DNA from: Anaerozeibacter quisquiliarum
GTDB lineage: Bacteria > Bacillota > Clostridia > Christensenellales > Aristaeellaceae
Reading direction: 5' to 3' (one strand)
Length of the DNA stretch: 64,000 nt
Assembly: GCA_051162045.1 (NCBI GenBank)
Contig: JBISDI010000005.1
The position numbers and the translations under genes are program-made. Shown here piece by piece: positions 26,460 through 34,667 of the stretch; the first letter of the stretch is position 1; every line of letters starts with the position of its first letter. Below the pieces are notes generated by a model. It ran no database searches, had not been told where the DNA came from, and worked only from the letters and a program-made list of their open reading frames with translations.

Positions 26460-27437
26460 CTACCCCCTTCGCGCCTTTCGGCTCTTATTCATCACATCCA
26501 GCGCAAAGGCCAGCGCGATCACCAGGCCCTTGACGATCATCTGTGGGTAGGTGGACAGGCCCAGCAGGTTCATCGCGTTGGACAGCACGCCCATGACCAT
26601 CACGCCCACCAGCGTGTTGACGAAGCTGCCGCTGCCGCCCTTCATGCTTACGCCGCCCACGACGCAGGCGGCGATGGCGTCCAACTCGTAGCCCGTGCCG
26701 GCGGTCGGGTTGGCGCTCATCACGCGCGAGGGCAGCAGCACGCCCGCCACGCCGGAGATCAGCCCGCACAGCGTGAACGCTGCGGCGAAGTACAGCCCCA
26801 CGTTGATGCCGCTGAGCCGGGCGGCGGCCGGGTTCGAGCCGACGAACATCAGCCTGCGGCCAAACGGCGTCAGCGTGAGCAGCGCCTGGCAGATGGCGAT
26901 CAGCAGGAAGAATGCCCAGGCCGGGTTCGTACCCTTGCCGATCTGGGTGAATACGCCGGTGGCCGTCACCATCATGAATAGGCCGCCCTGTATAATCAGC
27001 GCCAGCGCCGCCAGGACCGATTGCGCGCCGTAGGTGATGATGAACGATTCGCCGAGCCGCCCGTTGATGCCCGCCAGCAGGCCGCCCTTGACGAGCCCGA
27101 TGGCGCCCGCGGCCAGCACCGGCAGCGTGATGGCGGCCATCTCCCGGCCCTGATTGGCCAGTGTCACCGCGATGATGCCGATCAGCGACATCATCGCGCC
27201 CACCGACAGGTCGATGCAGCCCAACAGCAGCACAAAGGTTATGCCGCAGGCCAGGCAGCCAATCACCGAAATCTGGTTCAGGATGTTGCGGAAATTGGCG
27301 ACCGTCAGAAACCGGGGATACAGGATGGCGACGACCGTCGACAGCGCCAGCATGATAAGCGGGACTGCGTTGTTGCCGACAAAGTCAATCAACCGCGTCT
27401 TTGCGCTCGTGCGCGCCTTCGCGCCATGTTCCAGCAT
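26460..27437 (-). CDS. Sugar ABC transporter permease (second of two, by position proximal)
   Basis: 325 residues, BPD_transp_2 family, with GITFVLLLGCIDLSVGAMMS near residue 65 and VVGGVSMKGGSGSFVNTLVG near residue 260. Two adjacent ATGs (27440 and 27437) follow GGAGGG; 27437 gives the better spacing. It pairs with the next permease and lies 13 bases after the ATPase gene. Confidence 0.93.
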   Translation of the reverse strand: MLEHGAKARTSAKTRLIDFVGNNAVPLIMLALSTVVAILYPRFLTVANFRNILNQISVIGCLACGITFVLLLGCIDLSVGAMMSLIGIIAVTLANQGREMAAITLPVLAAGAIGLVKGGLLAGINGRLGESFIITYGAQSVLAALALIIQGGLFMMVTATGVFTQIGKGTNPAWAFFLLIAICQALLTLTPFGRRLMFVGSNPAAARLSGINVGLYFAAAFTLCGLISGVAGVLLPSRVMSANPTAGTGYELDAIAACVVGGVSMKGGSGSFVNTLVGVMVMGVLSNAMNLLGLSTYPQMIVKGLVIALAFALDVMNKSRKARRG

Positions 27438-27450
27438 CATAGTCCCTCCG

Positions 27451-28941
27451 TCATCCCAGCGCAAAGCGCATGATGTCCTCGGGTTTCAGGTCTTTGTGGT
27501 TGTCGACGCATGTGCGCAGCCTGCCTTCGTACATCACGGCGATCCGGTCGGACAGCGCGAAGATTTCCGGCAGCTCGGACGAGATCATGATGACTGCCTT
27601 GCCCCGCCGCACCAGCTCGTTAATCAGCAGGTAGATTTCATACTTTGCGCCCACGTCGATGCCGCGCGTCGGTTCGTCCAGGATCAGGATGTCGGCGTCG
27701 TTGTACAGCCACTTGGCCAGCACCACCTTCTGCTGGTTGCCACCGGAGAGCTGGTCGGCCCGCCGGTGGATCGAGGCGGTCTTGATGCCCAGTTCCCTGA
27801 CCATGCGGCCGGCCTCGGCCGCCTCCCTGCGCCGACTGAGAAAGATGCCCCGGGACACGCGGGCGAGGTTGGTGACGGTGATGTTCTTCATGACGCTGAA
27901 CTCGACCGCCAGCCCTTCCTCCTTGCGATCCTCCGGCACCAGGCCGATCGACAGCTTCTTGGCCTCCATCGTGGAGCGGATGGCCACCTTGCGGCCGTTC
28001 ACGCGGAATTCGCCGCGCTCGACCTTGTCCGCGCCGAACACCGCACGCGCGATCTCCGTGCGGCCGGAGCCGACCAGGCCCGCCAGGCCCAGAATCTCGC
28101 CCCGGCGCAGCGTAAGGTTGATGTCCTTTAGAAAGCCGGGGGTGCACAGATCGCGTATCTCGAGCAGCCCCTCGCCGATCGTGTGCGGCGTCCGTTCCGG
28201 GAATTCGATCTCCATGCTCCGGCCGACCATGTGCTCGATCAGCTGCGCCTTGGTGGTTTCGGCCACGTCTCGGGTGCACACGGCGCGGCCGTCGCGCAGC
28301 ACCGTCAGCCGGTCGCAGATCTGATAGACTTCCTCGAGCCGGTGGGAGATGTAGATGACGGTGACGCCTTGCCCCTTGAGAATGCGGATGATGTTGAACA
28401 GTTTGCGGATTTCCTCGGTGGTCAAGGTGGCGGTGGGCTCGTCCATTACGATCACCTTGGACGAATGCATCAGCGCCCGCGCGATTTCCACCATCTGCTT
28501 TTCGGCGATCGACAGTTCGGAGACCGGACGCAGCGGATCCATCTCAAAATCGATGCTCGCCATGAAGCGGGAGAACTCGCGGGCCATGCCCTTCCAGTCC
28601 ACCGCCCCCCAGCGGTTGCGCCACAGCCGGCCGAGAAAGGCGTTTTCCACGGTGGTCAGCGTAGACACCAGGTTGAGCTCCTGAAAGATCAAGCTGACGC
28701 CGCCGTCCACCGCCATACGCGTGTTGGCAAAGCACACGGGCACGCCGTCCAGCAGGATCTGGCCGGCGTCGGCAGGGTAGACGCCGGAGAAGACCTTCAT
28801 CAGCGTGGACTTGCCCGCGCCGTTTTCGCCGAGCAGCGCGTGCACCTCGCCCCTCCGTACGCTGAAATCCACATTGTCGAGGGCGACGGTCGCGCCGAAC
28901 TTCTTGGTGATGCCCCGCATCGAAAGCATGCAATCGTCCAC
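27451..28941 (-). CDS. Sugar ABC transporter ATP-binding protein, two-domain RbsA/MglA type
   Basis: 496 residues, two nucleotide-binding domains. Domain 1: Walker A GENGAGKST, signature-like ELSIAEKQ, Walker B VIVMDEPTATL. Domain 2: degenerate P-loop GLVGSGRTEI, signature LSGGNQQK, Walker B LILDEPTRGID, here with the normal glutamate, unlike the operon 1 homologue. The GTG at 28941 is taken as start because GGTGGG lies seven bases upstream; the ATG at 28929 is a close alternative. Confidence 0.92.
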   Translation of the reverse strand: MDDCMLSMRGITKKFGATVALDNVDFSVRRGEVHALLGENGAGKSTLMKVFSGVYPADAGQILLDGVPVCFANTRMAVDGGVSLIFQELNLVSTLTTVENAFLGRLWRNRWGAVDWKGMAREFSRFMASIDFEMDPLRPVSELSIAEKQMVEIARALMHSSKVIVMDEPTATLTTEEIRKLFNIIRILKGQGVTVIYISHRLEEVYQICDRLTVLRDGRAVCTRDVAETTKAQLIEHMVGRSMEIEFPERTPHTIGEGLLEIRDLCTPGFLKDINLTLRRGEILGLAGLVGSGRTEIARAVFGADKVERGEFRVNGRKVAIRSTMEAKKLSIGLVPEDRKEEGLAVEFSVMKNITVTNLARVSRGIFLSRRREAAEAGRMVRELGIKTASIHRRADQLSGGNQQKVVLAKWLYNDADILILDEPTRGIDVGAKYEIYLLINELVRRGKAVIMISSELPEIFALSDRIAVMYEGRLRTCVDNHKDLKPEDIMRFALG

Positions 28942-28963
28942 CGATTTTCCCACCTCTCGGGAT

Positions 28964-28989
28964 TGCCCGGGGGTGCGTGCCCCCGGGCA
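28964..28989 (-). repeat. Intercistronic hairpin between binding-protein and ATPase genes of operon 2
   Basis: Perfect 10 bp arms TGCCCGGGGG (28964-28973) and CCCCCGGGCA (28980-28989) with a 6-base loop, no U-tract. It occupies the same place as the 4939-4977 hairpin in operon 1. Confidence 0.7.
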
Positions 28990-29003
28990 TGTCATACGCC
29001 GTC

Positions 29004-29957
29004 TTACCAGCCCCAGCCCTCCCACTCGGCCACGTTTTCCTGCGTGACCAACGGGCAGTTGCATTTGTACCATTGCTGGTCGCCGTTCTTGATCTTGCCG
29101 TCCATCACGGCCAAGACCGCCTCGACGCCCAGCTGCCCCTCTTCCTTGGCGGAGTGCAGCACCGAGCCGTACAGTTCGCCCGACTTGATCGCGGCGATGC
29201 CGACGTTGTTGGCGCCGGTGGACACGCACTTGAACTTGCCGGTGAGCCCCGCGGCGGCAATGGCCTGCTGCGCGCCCTGGAAGATGCCGTCGTCGTGGGT
29301 GTAGAGGAAGTCGATCTCCTCGCCGAAGCGCACGATGTAGTCCTGCATGATGGTCATGGCCACCGCCGGATCCCAGCCGTCGACGTTCTGGGCGGCGAGG
29401 ATTTCAATGCCCGGGTACTGGCTGACGTATTCCTCAAAGCCCTTCTGGCGGTTGGTGGCGGGGTCGGTGCCGGCCGCGCCCATCAGGCAGACCACCTTGG
29501 CGGTCTCGCCGACTTGATCGACGCAGGCCTTGCCGGCCACGCGGCCCATCTCCACGTTGTCCGGGCCGGCAAACACCGGGATGGTCTCGGCAACCGACGC
29601 GTCCACCTTGGAGTCGATGATCGCGTAGGCGACGCCCGACGCGTTGAGCGCGTTCACGACCGAGATCGAACCCTCGGCATCCGCGGGGAAGTAGATGATG
29701 CCGTCGTAGCCCTGGTCGATTGCGGTCTTGATCTGGTCGAGCTGCACGGAGGCGTCGGCCTGGCCGTCCACGATCGTCAACTCGATGTTGTTTTCCTCGG
29801 CGGTTTTCATCGCCTGCGCGTTGAGGGGAGAGCAGAAGGGCGCGGTGAAGAAGGCGTTGGTGAAGAACACCTTGCGCTTGGCGGTCTCGGCGCCGGCGAG
29901 GCTTGTGCAGGACGCGACCAGCAGTACGCACAGAAAGATCGAGAGAAGCCGCTTCAT
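29004..29957 (-). CDS. Sugar ABC transporter substrate-binding lipoprotein
   Basis: 317 residues. The signal peptide MKRLLSIFLCVLLVASC ends in a lipobox-like VASC, so the mature protein is probably lipid-anchored at Cys17. The Peripla_BP_4 fold is shown by KVFFTNAFFTAPFCSPLNAQ and DGIIYFPADAEGSISVVNAL, and the hinge region by DFLYTHDDGIFQGAQQAI. The ATG at 29957 follows GAGGAGG by about 10 bases; a TTG at 29963 lies only four bases from that site. It binds the operon 2 sugar or polyol outside the membrane. Confidence 0.92.
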   Translation of the reverse strand: MKRLLSIFLCVLLVASCTSLAGAETAKRKVFFTNAFFTAPFCSPLNAQAMKTAEENNIELTIVDGQADASVQLDQIKTAIDQGYDGIIYFPADAEGSISVVNALNASGVAYAIIDSKVDASVAETIPVFAGPDNVEMGRVAGKACVDQVGETAKVVCLMGAAGTDPATNRQKGFEEYVSQYPGIEILAAQNVDGWDPAVAMTIMQDYIVRFGEEIDFLYTHDDGIFQGAQQAIAAAGLTGKFKCVSTGANNVGIAAIKSGELYGSVLHSAKEEGQLGVEAVLAVMDGKIKNGDQQWYKCNCPLVTQENVAEWEGWGW

Positions 29958-30061
29958 AGACAAATACCCTCCTCATAGATGTCGGTGATTGGTATCAGGG
30001 AATGCGGCGCGATGAATGGACGTCGGCCCTCCTTTCAGAATGGTCTTTCTTGGCGAATTCA

Positions 30062-30079
30062 GAGCCGTTTATGCGGCTC
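30062..30079 (-). terminator. Weak hairpin after the operon 2 lacI gene
   Basis: GAGCCG and CGGCTC with a 6-base loop lie directly after the lacI stop. No U-tract, so transcription probably continues into the binding-protein gene, or the hairpin only attenuates it. Confidence 0.4.
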
Positions 30080-30082
30080 GGG

Positions 30083-31126
30083 CTACCACTTTTGCAGGTT
30101 CAAGTCGTCGACCTTGCTTGTGTCGGTCGAGCGTCGGACGATCAGCCGGGCGTTGAGCCGGGTCTTGAGCGGCGGCTTCTGCCCCTGCCGCCGTTCGGAG
30201 AGCAGCCGTACCGCGAGATAGCCCATCTGATAGATCGGGTACTGCACCGTGGTCAGGTTGGGCTCGATCAGCCCGGCCACGAACAGGTTGTCAAAGCCGG
30301 CCACGGCCACGTCCTCGGGCACGCGCAACCCCTGCCGACGGATGGCCTTGACCGCGCCGACGGCCATCTGGTCGTTGGCGCTGAAGACGGCGGTGGCTTT
30401 CAACCCCTTGGCAAAAAACTCGTCCATCGCCGCGTAGCCGGACAGCGGCGAAAAGTCCCCCTTGAGAACCAGGTGCTCGTCCACCGCGATGCCGTGATCG
30501 AGCAGCGCCGTCCGGTAGCCCCGCGCGCGCAGCGCCGAATGCGGGAAGACATCCGAGCCGCAGATGTGCGCAATTTGCCGGTGACCGAGGGCGATCAGGT
30601 GCTCGGTGGCTTCATAGGAGGTCGTATAGTTGTCCACGTAGATTTGGTAGAAGAAGTCGCTCTTGAGCGCCCGGCTGAGCACCACGACGTTGCCGCCGCG
30701 GGGCTCCATCGCCGAGCGGATCTCCTCGAAGTACGCCTCCTCGTCGCTCAGCGGGCAGACCGAGTCCAAGATGAGGTCGTTCACGCCCCGGGCGATCAGC
30801 GCGCGAACCAGCTCGCGCTCCTTTTCCCAACTGCGGCAGGAGTCGCTCAGTTGGATCGTGTAGCCGAACTCGGTCGCCGCCTCGGTGATGCCGTTGAGCA
30901 GCGGCGGGAAGAACGAGCTGTAGATGCCCGGCAGGATCACGCAAACCATGAGGGCCGCGCGTGGGCGCTGACGCCCGCGCTTCTTGGGCGTATACCCGAG
31001 CTGCTCCATCGCGGCCAACACGCGCGCCTTGAGGTGCGGGCTCACGTACTTCTCGCCCTTGAGCACCGCAGAGACCGTCGAGATCGACACATGCGCGGCT
31101 GCCGCCACATCACGGATGTTTTTCAT
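30083..31126 (-). CDS. LacI family transcriptional regulator of operon 2
   Basis: 347 residues. The LacI helix-turn-helix begins at residue 2 (NIRDVAAAAHVSISTVSAVL) and is followed by the sensor domain with YVDNYTTSYEATEHLIALGH and AVAGFDNLFVAGLI. It lies upstream of the binding-protein gene in the same direction, so it probably controls the transporter and catabolic genes that follow. It has a good promoter of its own. Confidence 0.95.
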   Translation of the reverse strand: MKNIRDVAAAAHVSISTVSAVLKGEKYVSPHLKARVLAAMEQLGYTPKKRGRQRPRAALMVCVILPGIYSSFFPPLLNGITEAATEFGYTIQLSDSCRSWEKERELVRALIARGVNDLILDSVCPLSDEEAYFEEIRSAMEPRGGNVVVLSRALKSDFFYQIYVDNYTTSYEATEHLIALGHRQIAHICGSDVFPHSALRARGYRTALLDHGIAVDEHLVLKGDFSPLSGYAAMDEFFAKGLKATAVFSANDQMAVGAVKAIRRQGLRVPEDVAVAGFDNLFVAGLIEPNLTTVQYPIYQMGYLAVRLLSERRQGQKPPLKTRLNARLIVRRSTDTSKVDDLNLQKW

Positions 31127-31166
31127 GTTCGCAAATGTTAACTCCAGCTTATTTCTCTATGCGAGA

Positions 31167-31195
31167 ATGATAGCATCGAGCGCATGATTCGTCAA
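31167..31195 (-). promoter_or_regulatory. Sigma-A promoter of the operon 2 lacI gene
   Basis: On the minus strand TTGACG (31195-31190), 17 bp, TATCAT (31172-31167). Confidence 0.8.
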
Positions 31196-31283
31196 GGGAT
31201 TTTGGTGATGTGCAGAATATTTTAATGTTTAGGTCCGGGGGTTGCCGGATATGACGGAGATGATGCTTGAAATGCTCTGATAC

Positions 31284-31323
31284 AAAAAGCGTAGAGAACT
31301 TTGCGCCGCATTGTTCTCTACGC
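31284..31323 (-). terminator. Rho-independent terminator of the ABC-F gene
   Basis: Perfect 11 bp stem GCGTAGAGAAC (31289-31299) with GTTCTCTACGC (31313-31323), and on the minus strand a following TTTTTG. Confidence 0.88.
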
Positions 31324-31338
31324 GCTGCGACACAATGA

Positions 31339-32913
31339 CTAGCCCAGCACGATCGCCTTGCCCGCGATTCGCTCTACAAAGCGCCGGTCGTGTTCGACGA
31401 ACACCATCGTGGCTTCCGATTCCGCCAGCATGTTCTCCACCTGCTCGCGGGACTCGAGGTCGATGTAGTTGAGCGGCTCGTCCCATACGTAGATGTGCGC
31501 GGGGCTTGCCATGCTGGCGGCCAGCAGCACCTTCTTGCGCTGGCCCAGCGAGTAGCCTCGCATGTCGCGCTCAAACGCCTCGCGCGGGAAATCCAGCTTG
31601 CGCAGCAGCATCAGGAACCGACTCAGATCGAGCGCGCCTTGCTCCGCAAGCGCCACCGGCGTGCCCGAGAGCTGATCCGCCGTCTGCGGCATGACCGAGA
31701 TGACGAGGTTGCTCGCGCGGGTCAGCTGGCCCGACATCGGCTCGAGCGCACCCAGCAGCAGCTTGATAAGCGTGGACTTGCCCGAGCCGTTCGGCCCGAC
31801 CAGCGCCAGCCGGTCGCCCTGCGCAAGCTCGAAGCTTACCCCTTCGAACACCGGCCGCCCGTCGTACCCGGCGGCGATGTCGCGCAGCCGCATGAGCACC
31901 TTCGCCGGGTGCGGGAGCGCCTCGAGCTTGAGCGCCGAGGCGTATTCGAGGTCCTTGAGCAGCGCTTCCCTTTCCTCGATCTTGCGCTCGGTGCGCACCT
32001 GGATGGACAGCGCGCGCTTCATCGCCTTGGCCGCCAGGTGTCCTACGCGCCCCCGGTCGGCCATGTGGGTGCCGATCTTGGTCGCCTCCACCTTGTCGCT
32101 GAACGCGCGCTTCTCGGTGGCCGACTCCTTGAGCCGCTTGATCTCGCCGGAGAGCCTCGCGTTCTGCTCGATCTCGAACTCGTCCCGCAGCCGCTTATTC
32201 TCGCGGTAGGTGGAGTAGTCTCCGGCCGTCACCTCCGCACCGGTTTTGTTGAGCGAGATGATGTGATCGACCGTCTGATCCAGGAACCAGCGGTCGTGCG
32301 ACACCAGGATGAACCCCGACTTGGCGCGCAGGTAGTCCGCCGCCACCCGCCGCCCCTCGGCGTCCAGATGGTTGGTGGGCTCGTCGATCAGCAAAAACTG
32401 GTTCTTGCGCACGAACAGCGCCGCCAGCAGCATGCGCGTGCGCTCCCCGGGGCTGAACGAGCCCAGCGGGCGAACAAGCGCTTCCGGGTCCACCTTGACC
32501 CGCTCGGCCTCGCGCTTGAGCGCTTCGTCGATTGCGTACCCGCCCGCCGACGCGTAGCGCGTCTCCAGCTCGCCCCATTGCGCGAGGGAGGCCTCATCGC
32601 CCTGATCCAGCAGCTGCGCCATGCGCGCTTCCCACGCGCAGAACGGCGCGACCGACTCGCGCATGCACGTCAGCGCGCTCTTCGATGGGTCCACCGGCAA
32701 CGGGAACATGCTGAAGCCCACGCTGGCGGTGATTTCGCCCTGCCCGCGCAGTTCGCCGGCCAGCAGCCTAATCAGCGTGGTCTTGCCCCGGCCGTTGCGC
32801 CCTACCAGCCCCAGCCGCCACCCGGTGTCCATGTGGAATTCCAGCCGCTCAAACACCGGCGTGAAGCTGCCCGGGTAGGTGAAGCTCAGGTTTTTGATTT
32901 GTATGATGGACAT
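31339..32913 (-). CDS. ABC-F ATPase, Lsa-like (putative ribosome protection/antibiotic resistance)
   Basis: 524 residues, two ABC domains joined by a charged linker and no membrane spans, as in ABC-F proteins. Walker A sites are GRNGRGKTT (about 34) and GPNGSGKST (about 371); signatures are GSFSPGERT and GYSLGQRK; Walker B sites are LLIDEPTNHLD and VWDEPLNYIDL. The start (MSIIQIKNLSFTYPG) and the short linker resemble Lsa-type proteins that dislodge lincosamide, streptogramin A and pleuromutilin antibiotics from the ribosome. Resistance is inferred, not shown. The ATG at 32913 follows GGGGGG. The gene is preceded by a leader with a six-codon ORF and a terminator, which supports antibiotic-responsive control. 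Confidence 0.88.
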   Translation of the reverse strand: MSIIQIKNLSFTYPGSFTPVFERLEFHMDTGWRLGLVGRNGRGKTTLIRLLAGELRGQGEITASVGFSMFPLPVDPSKSALTCMRESVAPFCAWEARMAQLLDQGDEASLAQWGELETRYASAGGYAIDEALKREAERVKVDPEALVRPLGSFSPGERTRMLLAALFVRKNQFLLIDEPTNHLDAEGRRVAADYLRAKSGFILVSHDRWFLDQTVDHIISLNKTGAEVTAGDYSTYRENKRLRDEFEIEQNARLSGEIKRLKESATEKRAFSDKVEATKIGTHMADRGRVGHLAAKAMKRALSIQVRTERKIEEREALLKDLEYASALKLEALPHPAKVLMRLRDIAAGYDGRPVFEGVSFELAQGDRLALVGPNGSGKSTLIKLLLGALEPMSGQLTRASNLVISVMPQTADQLSGTPVALAEQGALDLSRFLMLLRKLDFPREAFERDMRGYSLGQRKKVLLAASMASPAHIYVWDEPLNYIDLESREQVENMLAESEATMVFVEHDRRFVERIAGKAIVLG

Positions 32914-32954
32914 GTCGATCCCCCCATTCAGTTCGGTCGGCGTCGGACGGATCA

Positions 32955-32993
32955 TACAAAATGAAACGAACCGCAGAAAGAATCTGCGGCTCG
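32955..32993 (-). terminator. Attenuator terminator in the ABC-F leader
   Basis: On the minus strand TCGAGCCGCAGA-type stem: 11 bp between 32983-32993 and 32967-32977 with one G-U pair, a 5-base loop, then TTTCATTTTG. It lies between the leader ORF and the ABC-F start, where read-through would be required for expression. Confidence 0.75.
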
Positions 32994-33082
32994 CAAATTA
33001 CGCGATGGCATGTTCCGTCTGACGCGCCGTATCGCGGCCCCCCAGGGGACGCGAATCCGGCCGGCCCCGAAGGGCCTATGCA

Positions 33083-33103
33083 TTACAGACGGTTTTTGCG
33101 CAT
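33083..33103 (-). CDS. Six-residue leader peptide MRKNRL upstream of the ABC-F gene
   Basis: ATG CGC AAA AAC CGT CTG TAA, with a strong AAAGGAG ribosome binding site seven bases upstream (33117-33111). Its last codons contain CCGTCTG, which is complementary to CAGACGG at 33021-33015, just before the attenuator terminator. Ribosome stalling on this ORF could change the RNA fold and allow read-through, as known for several antibiotic resistance genes. No homologue is claimed. Confidence 0.65.
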   Translation of the reverse strand: MRKNRL

Positions 33104-33131
33104 TGGACGGCTCCTTTACGTTTATGCGCAT

Positions 33132-33160
33132 AGTATGCCACAACATCGGCCCGCTGTCAA
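33132..33160 (-). promoter_or_regulatory. Promoter of the ABC-F leader and gene
   Basis: On the minus strand TTGACA (33160-33155), 17 bp, CATACT (33137-33132). The transcript would have a leader of about 210 bases before the ABC-F start. Confidence 0.7.
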
Positions 33161-33189
33161 CATGAGTTTTGTGGGTTCGCGTTTTTGGC

Positions 33190-33218
33190 TTGATTCTTTA
33201 CCGTACTTGTCATATTAT
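33190..33218 (+). promoter_or_regulatory. Promoter of the GNAT gene
   Basis: TTGATT (33190-33195), 17 bp, TATTAT (33213-33218). It overlaps an in-frame ATG at 33217, which therefore cannot be the start. Confidence 0.7.
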
Positions 33219-33249
33219 GAATAAGGCATACAGAAAGTGTTGTGATGGA

Positions 33250-33678
33250 ATGGAGATTGCGATTGATTACGACTGCGACGAGCGGGAATTCCTGCATTCG
33301 GTTCGCGTAAACGGCCTGCTCGCATACAACATGAAGGCGACAAGGGGCCAACTGAAGGTACCGGATCTGGCGTTTGCCCATGTGGCGCGCGACGAAGCGG
33401 GCGCCGTCGTGGGCGGCATATCCGGCTCCACCTATCTCTCGTCGCTGGAAATCGAGGCGCTTTGGGTGGACGAGGCCTACAGAGGGCGGGGGATCGCGTC
33501 GCGCCTGCTTACGGCCATCGAGCGCCGTGCCCAAGAAGCCGGATGCCGGCTGGCCCACCTGACGACCTACTCTTTCCAAGCCCCGATTTTCTATCAGAAG
33601 CAGGGCTATGCCGTCTGCGGAGAAATCGACGGCTTTCCCGATGGCATCAAGCTGTATACGCTGAAGAAGCAACTGTGA
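33250..33678 (+). CDS. GNAT family N-acetyltransferase
   Basis: 142 residues. The acetyl-CoA-binding core is VDEAYRGRGIASRLLTAIER (the R/Q-x-x-G-x-G/A motif, about residues 75-94), preceded by a beta strand LEIEALWV and followed by the C-terminal FYQKQGYAVCGEI. The substrate is unknown; small-molecule or protein amines are usual. The ATG at 33250 is the first start downstream of the promoter, with only a weak GATGG site. The gene is divergent from the ABC-F operon; a joint role in drug resistance is possible but not shown. The 164 bases after it contain nothing supported. Confidence 0.88.
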   Translation: MEIAIDYDCDEREFLHSVRVNGLLAYNMKATRGQLKVPDLAFAHVARDEAGAVVGGISGSTYLSSLEIEALWVDEAYRGRGIASRLLTAIERRAQEAGCRLAHLTTYSFQAPIFYQKQGYAVCGEIDGFPDGIKLYTLKKQL

Positions 33679-33842
33679 ACGCATCGGTGCGATAAACAAG
33701 GGCAAGATCACCGTGCCGAAGACGAAGCCGGACAAAGAGATGGCCGCGGAACATGGCGCGGAGGGGCTGGGCAACTGCCGGGCGCAAAGCCATGTTCTTC
33801 GCCAAATCTTCAGGGAATTCCATATCCGCATCTCCGTTACGA

Positions 33843-33866
33843 CAAAACGCCCCGCCGAGGCAGGGC
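33843..33866 (-). terminator. Terminator of the 80-residue protein gene
   Basis: On the minus strand GCCCTGC, loop CTCG, GCGGGGC (one G-U pair), then GTTTTGTC. Confidence 0.7.
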
Positions 33867-33873
33867 GAGCAGG

Positions 33874-34116
33874 TTATTTTTTCTTTTTTTTGACAAACGC
33901 CAAAATTTCCTCCGGCGTGACCTCGGCCTCTTTGAGCGCGGCAACCGCTTTGCTGAAGCTGGGCTTGCGCTCGGTCTTGGGTTTTTCCGCGCCGATCTGG
34001 TCGCGCCTGACAATCAATTGGTCGATCATCTTCTGATGGTAGGCGATTTTCCCATTGATCTCGGCTTTACGTTCTTCGACCGTGCGGCGAATGCGAGTCT
34101 TCTTTCCCTCGCTCAT
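33874..34116 (-). CDS. Small basic, probably coiled-coil protein of unknown function
   Basis: 80 residues, very rich in lysine and arginine, with a helical middle (TVEERKAEINGKIAYHQKM) and a C-terminal lysine run (FVKKKKK). No family is recognised with confidence. AAGGGTGG precedes the ATG at 34116, and a -10 TATGAT with a TTGCAT -35 (17 bp apart) lies upstream at about 34148-34176 on the minus strand. The charge pattern would suit nucleic acid binding, but that is only suggestive. Confidence 0.65.
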   Translation of the reverse strand: MSEGKKTRIRRTVEERKAEINGKIAYHQKMIDQLIVRRDQIGAEKPKTERKPSFSKAVAALKEAEVTPEEILAFVKKKKK

Positions 34117-34148
34117 ATAATAACCACCCTTCTCTTGCTTTGCGCATA

Positions 34149-34274
34149 TCATAGCACGGGGAGAGGAGAAATGCAATACGGGCAATCGGTCTTGACCAGC
34201 TTCGACGGTTCAGGGATTGCCTCGTCATCATCCTCAAGCGTCCGCATATGCCCGCCCAATGCTTTCCTGCTCAT
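34149..34274 (-). CDS. Possible 41-residue small protein with CPYC motif
   Basis: MSRKALGG at the start and TDCPYCISPLPVL at the end; 41 residues. GGGAGG lies eight bases upstream of the ATG, which is the main support. The CxxC could bind metal or be redox active. Its stop codon overlaps the promoter of the next small gene. It could equally be a remnant; codon statistics were not computed. Confidence 0.35.
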   Translation of the reverse strand: MSRKALGGHMRTLEDDDEAIPEPSKLVKTDCPYCISPLPVL

Positions 34275-34507
34275 ACCCTCAGCCTCCCATTTGCACCTTA
34301 TGACTGATAAAGTGTATAAGGGTGACGCAAGGATTATGCAAAATACCCTGTTGGGAACAACTTTTTATCCGGAGGTCACGAAAGTAAGGGAAGGCGCAGA
34401 GCGAGCGCGCACAGCATTGAAACTGCATATCCGCCCCCAAAGATACCTTTTCATCAATAGAGAACGTATTGGAAGCGCCTATACAGCTTGACGAAGCGGG
34501 TCACGAA

Positions 34508-34555
34508 TCATACCAGATGGAATCATGAACGCGTTCATGCTTCCGGCTGGTATGA
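34508..34555. repeat. 48 bp near-perfect palindrome
   Basis: Centred on ACGCGT: the core CATGAACGCGTTCATG (34524-34539) is perfect, and outer blocks GGAA/TTCC and TCATACCAG/CTGGTATGA also pair, leaving three mismatched pairs out of 24. Too long for a typical operator; could be a recombination site, transposon end junction or bidirectional hairpin. Confidence 0.65.
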
Positions 34556-34667
34556 GCAATAGGCCAAACGGGTGCGGGTGGACACAACTCGCCCCCGCAA
34601 GGAATGACGGGCGAGGAGCGGGGGACAAGAGCATGAGATCGGAACGCCGACAAAGGGGTTGGCGGGC

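Noticed and set aside
29990..30060. Orphan GAAAGGAGGGCC on the minus strand upstream of the operon 2 binding protein, hinting at a leader ORF
   Set aside because: No ATG, GTG or TTG lies at a usable distance after it.
33679..33842. Minus-strand segment reading GDLALVYRTDA, reminiscent of molybdate-binding proteins
   Set aside because: Too short and isolated; no other parts of such a protein are present.
34300..34491. 63-residue plus-strand open frame
   Set aside because: No ribosome binding site, no domain, and no promoter seen.
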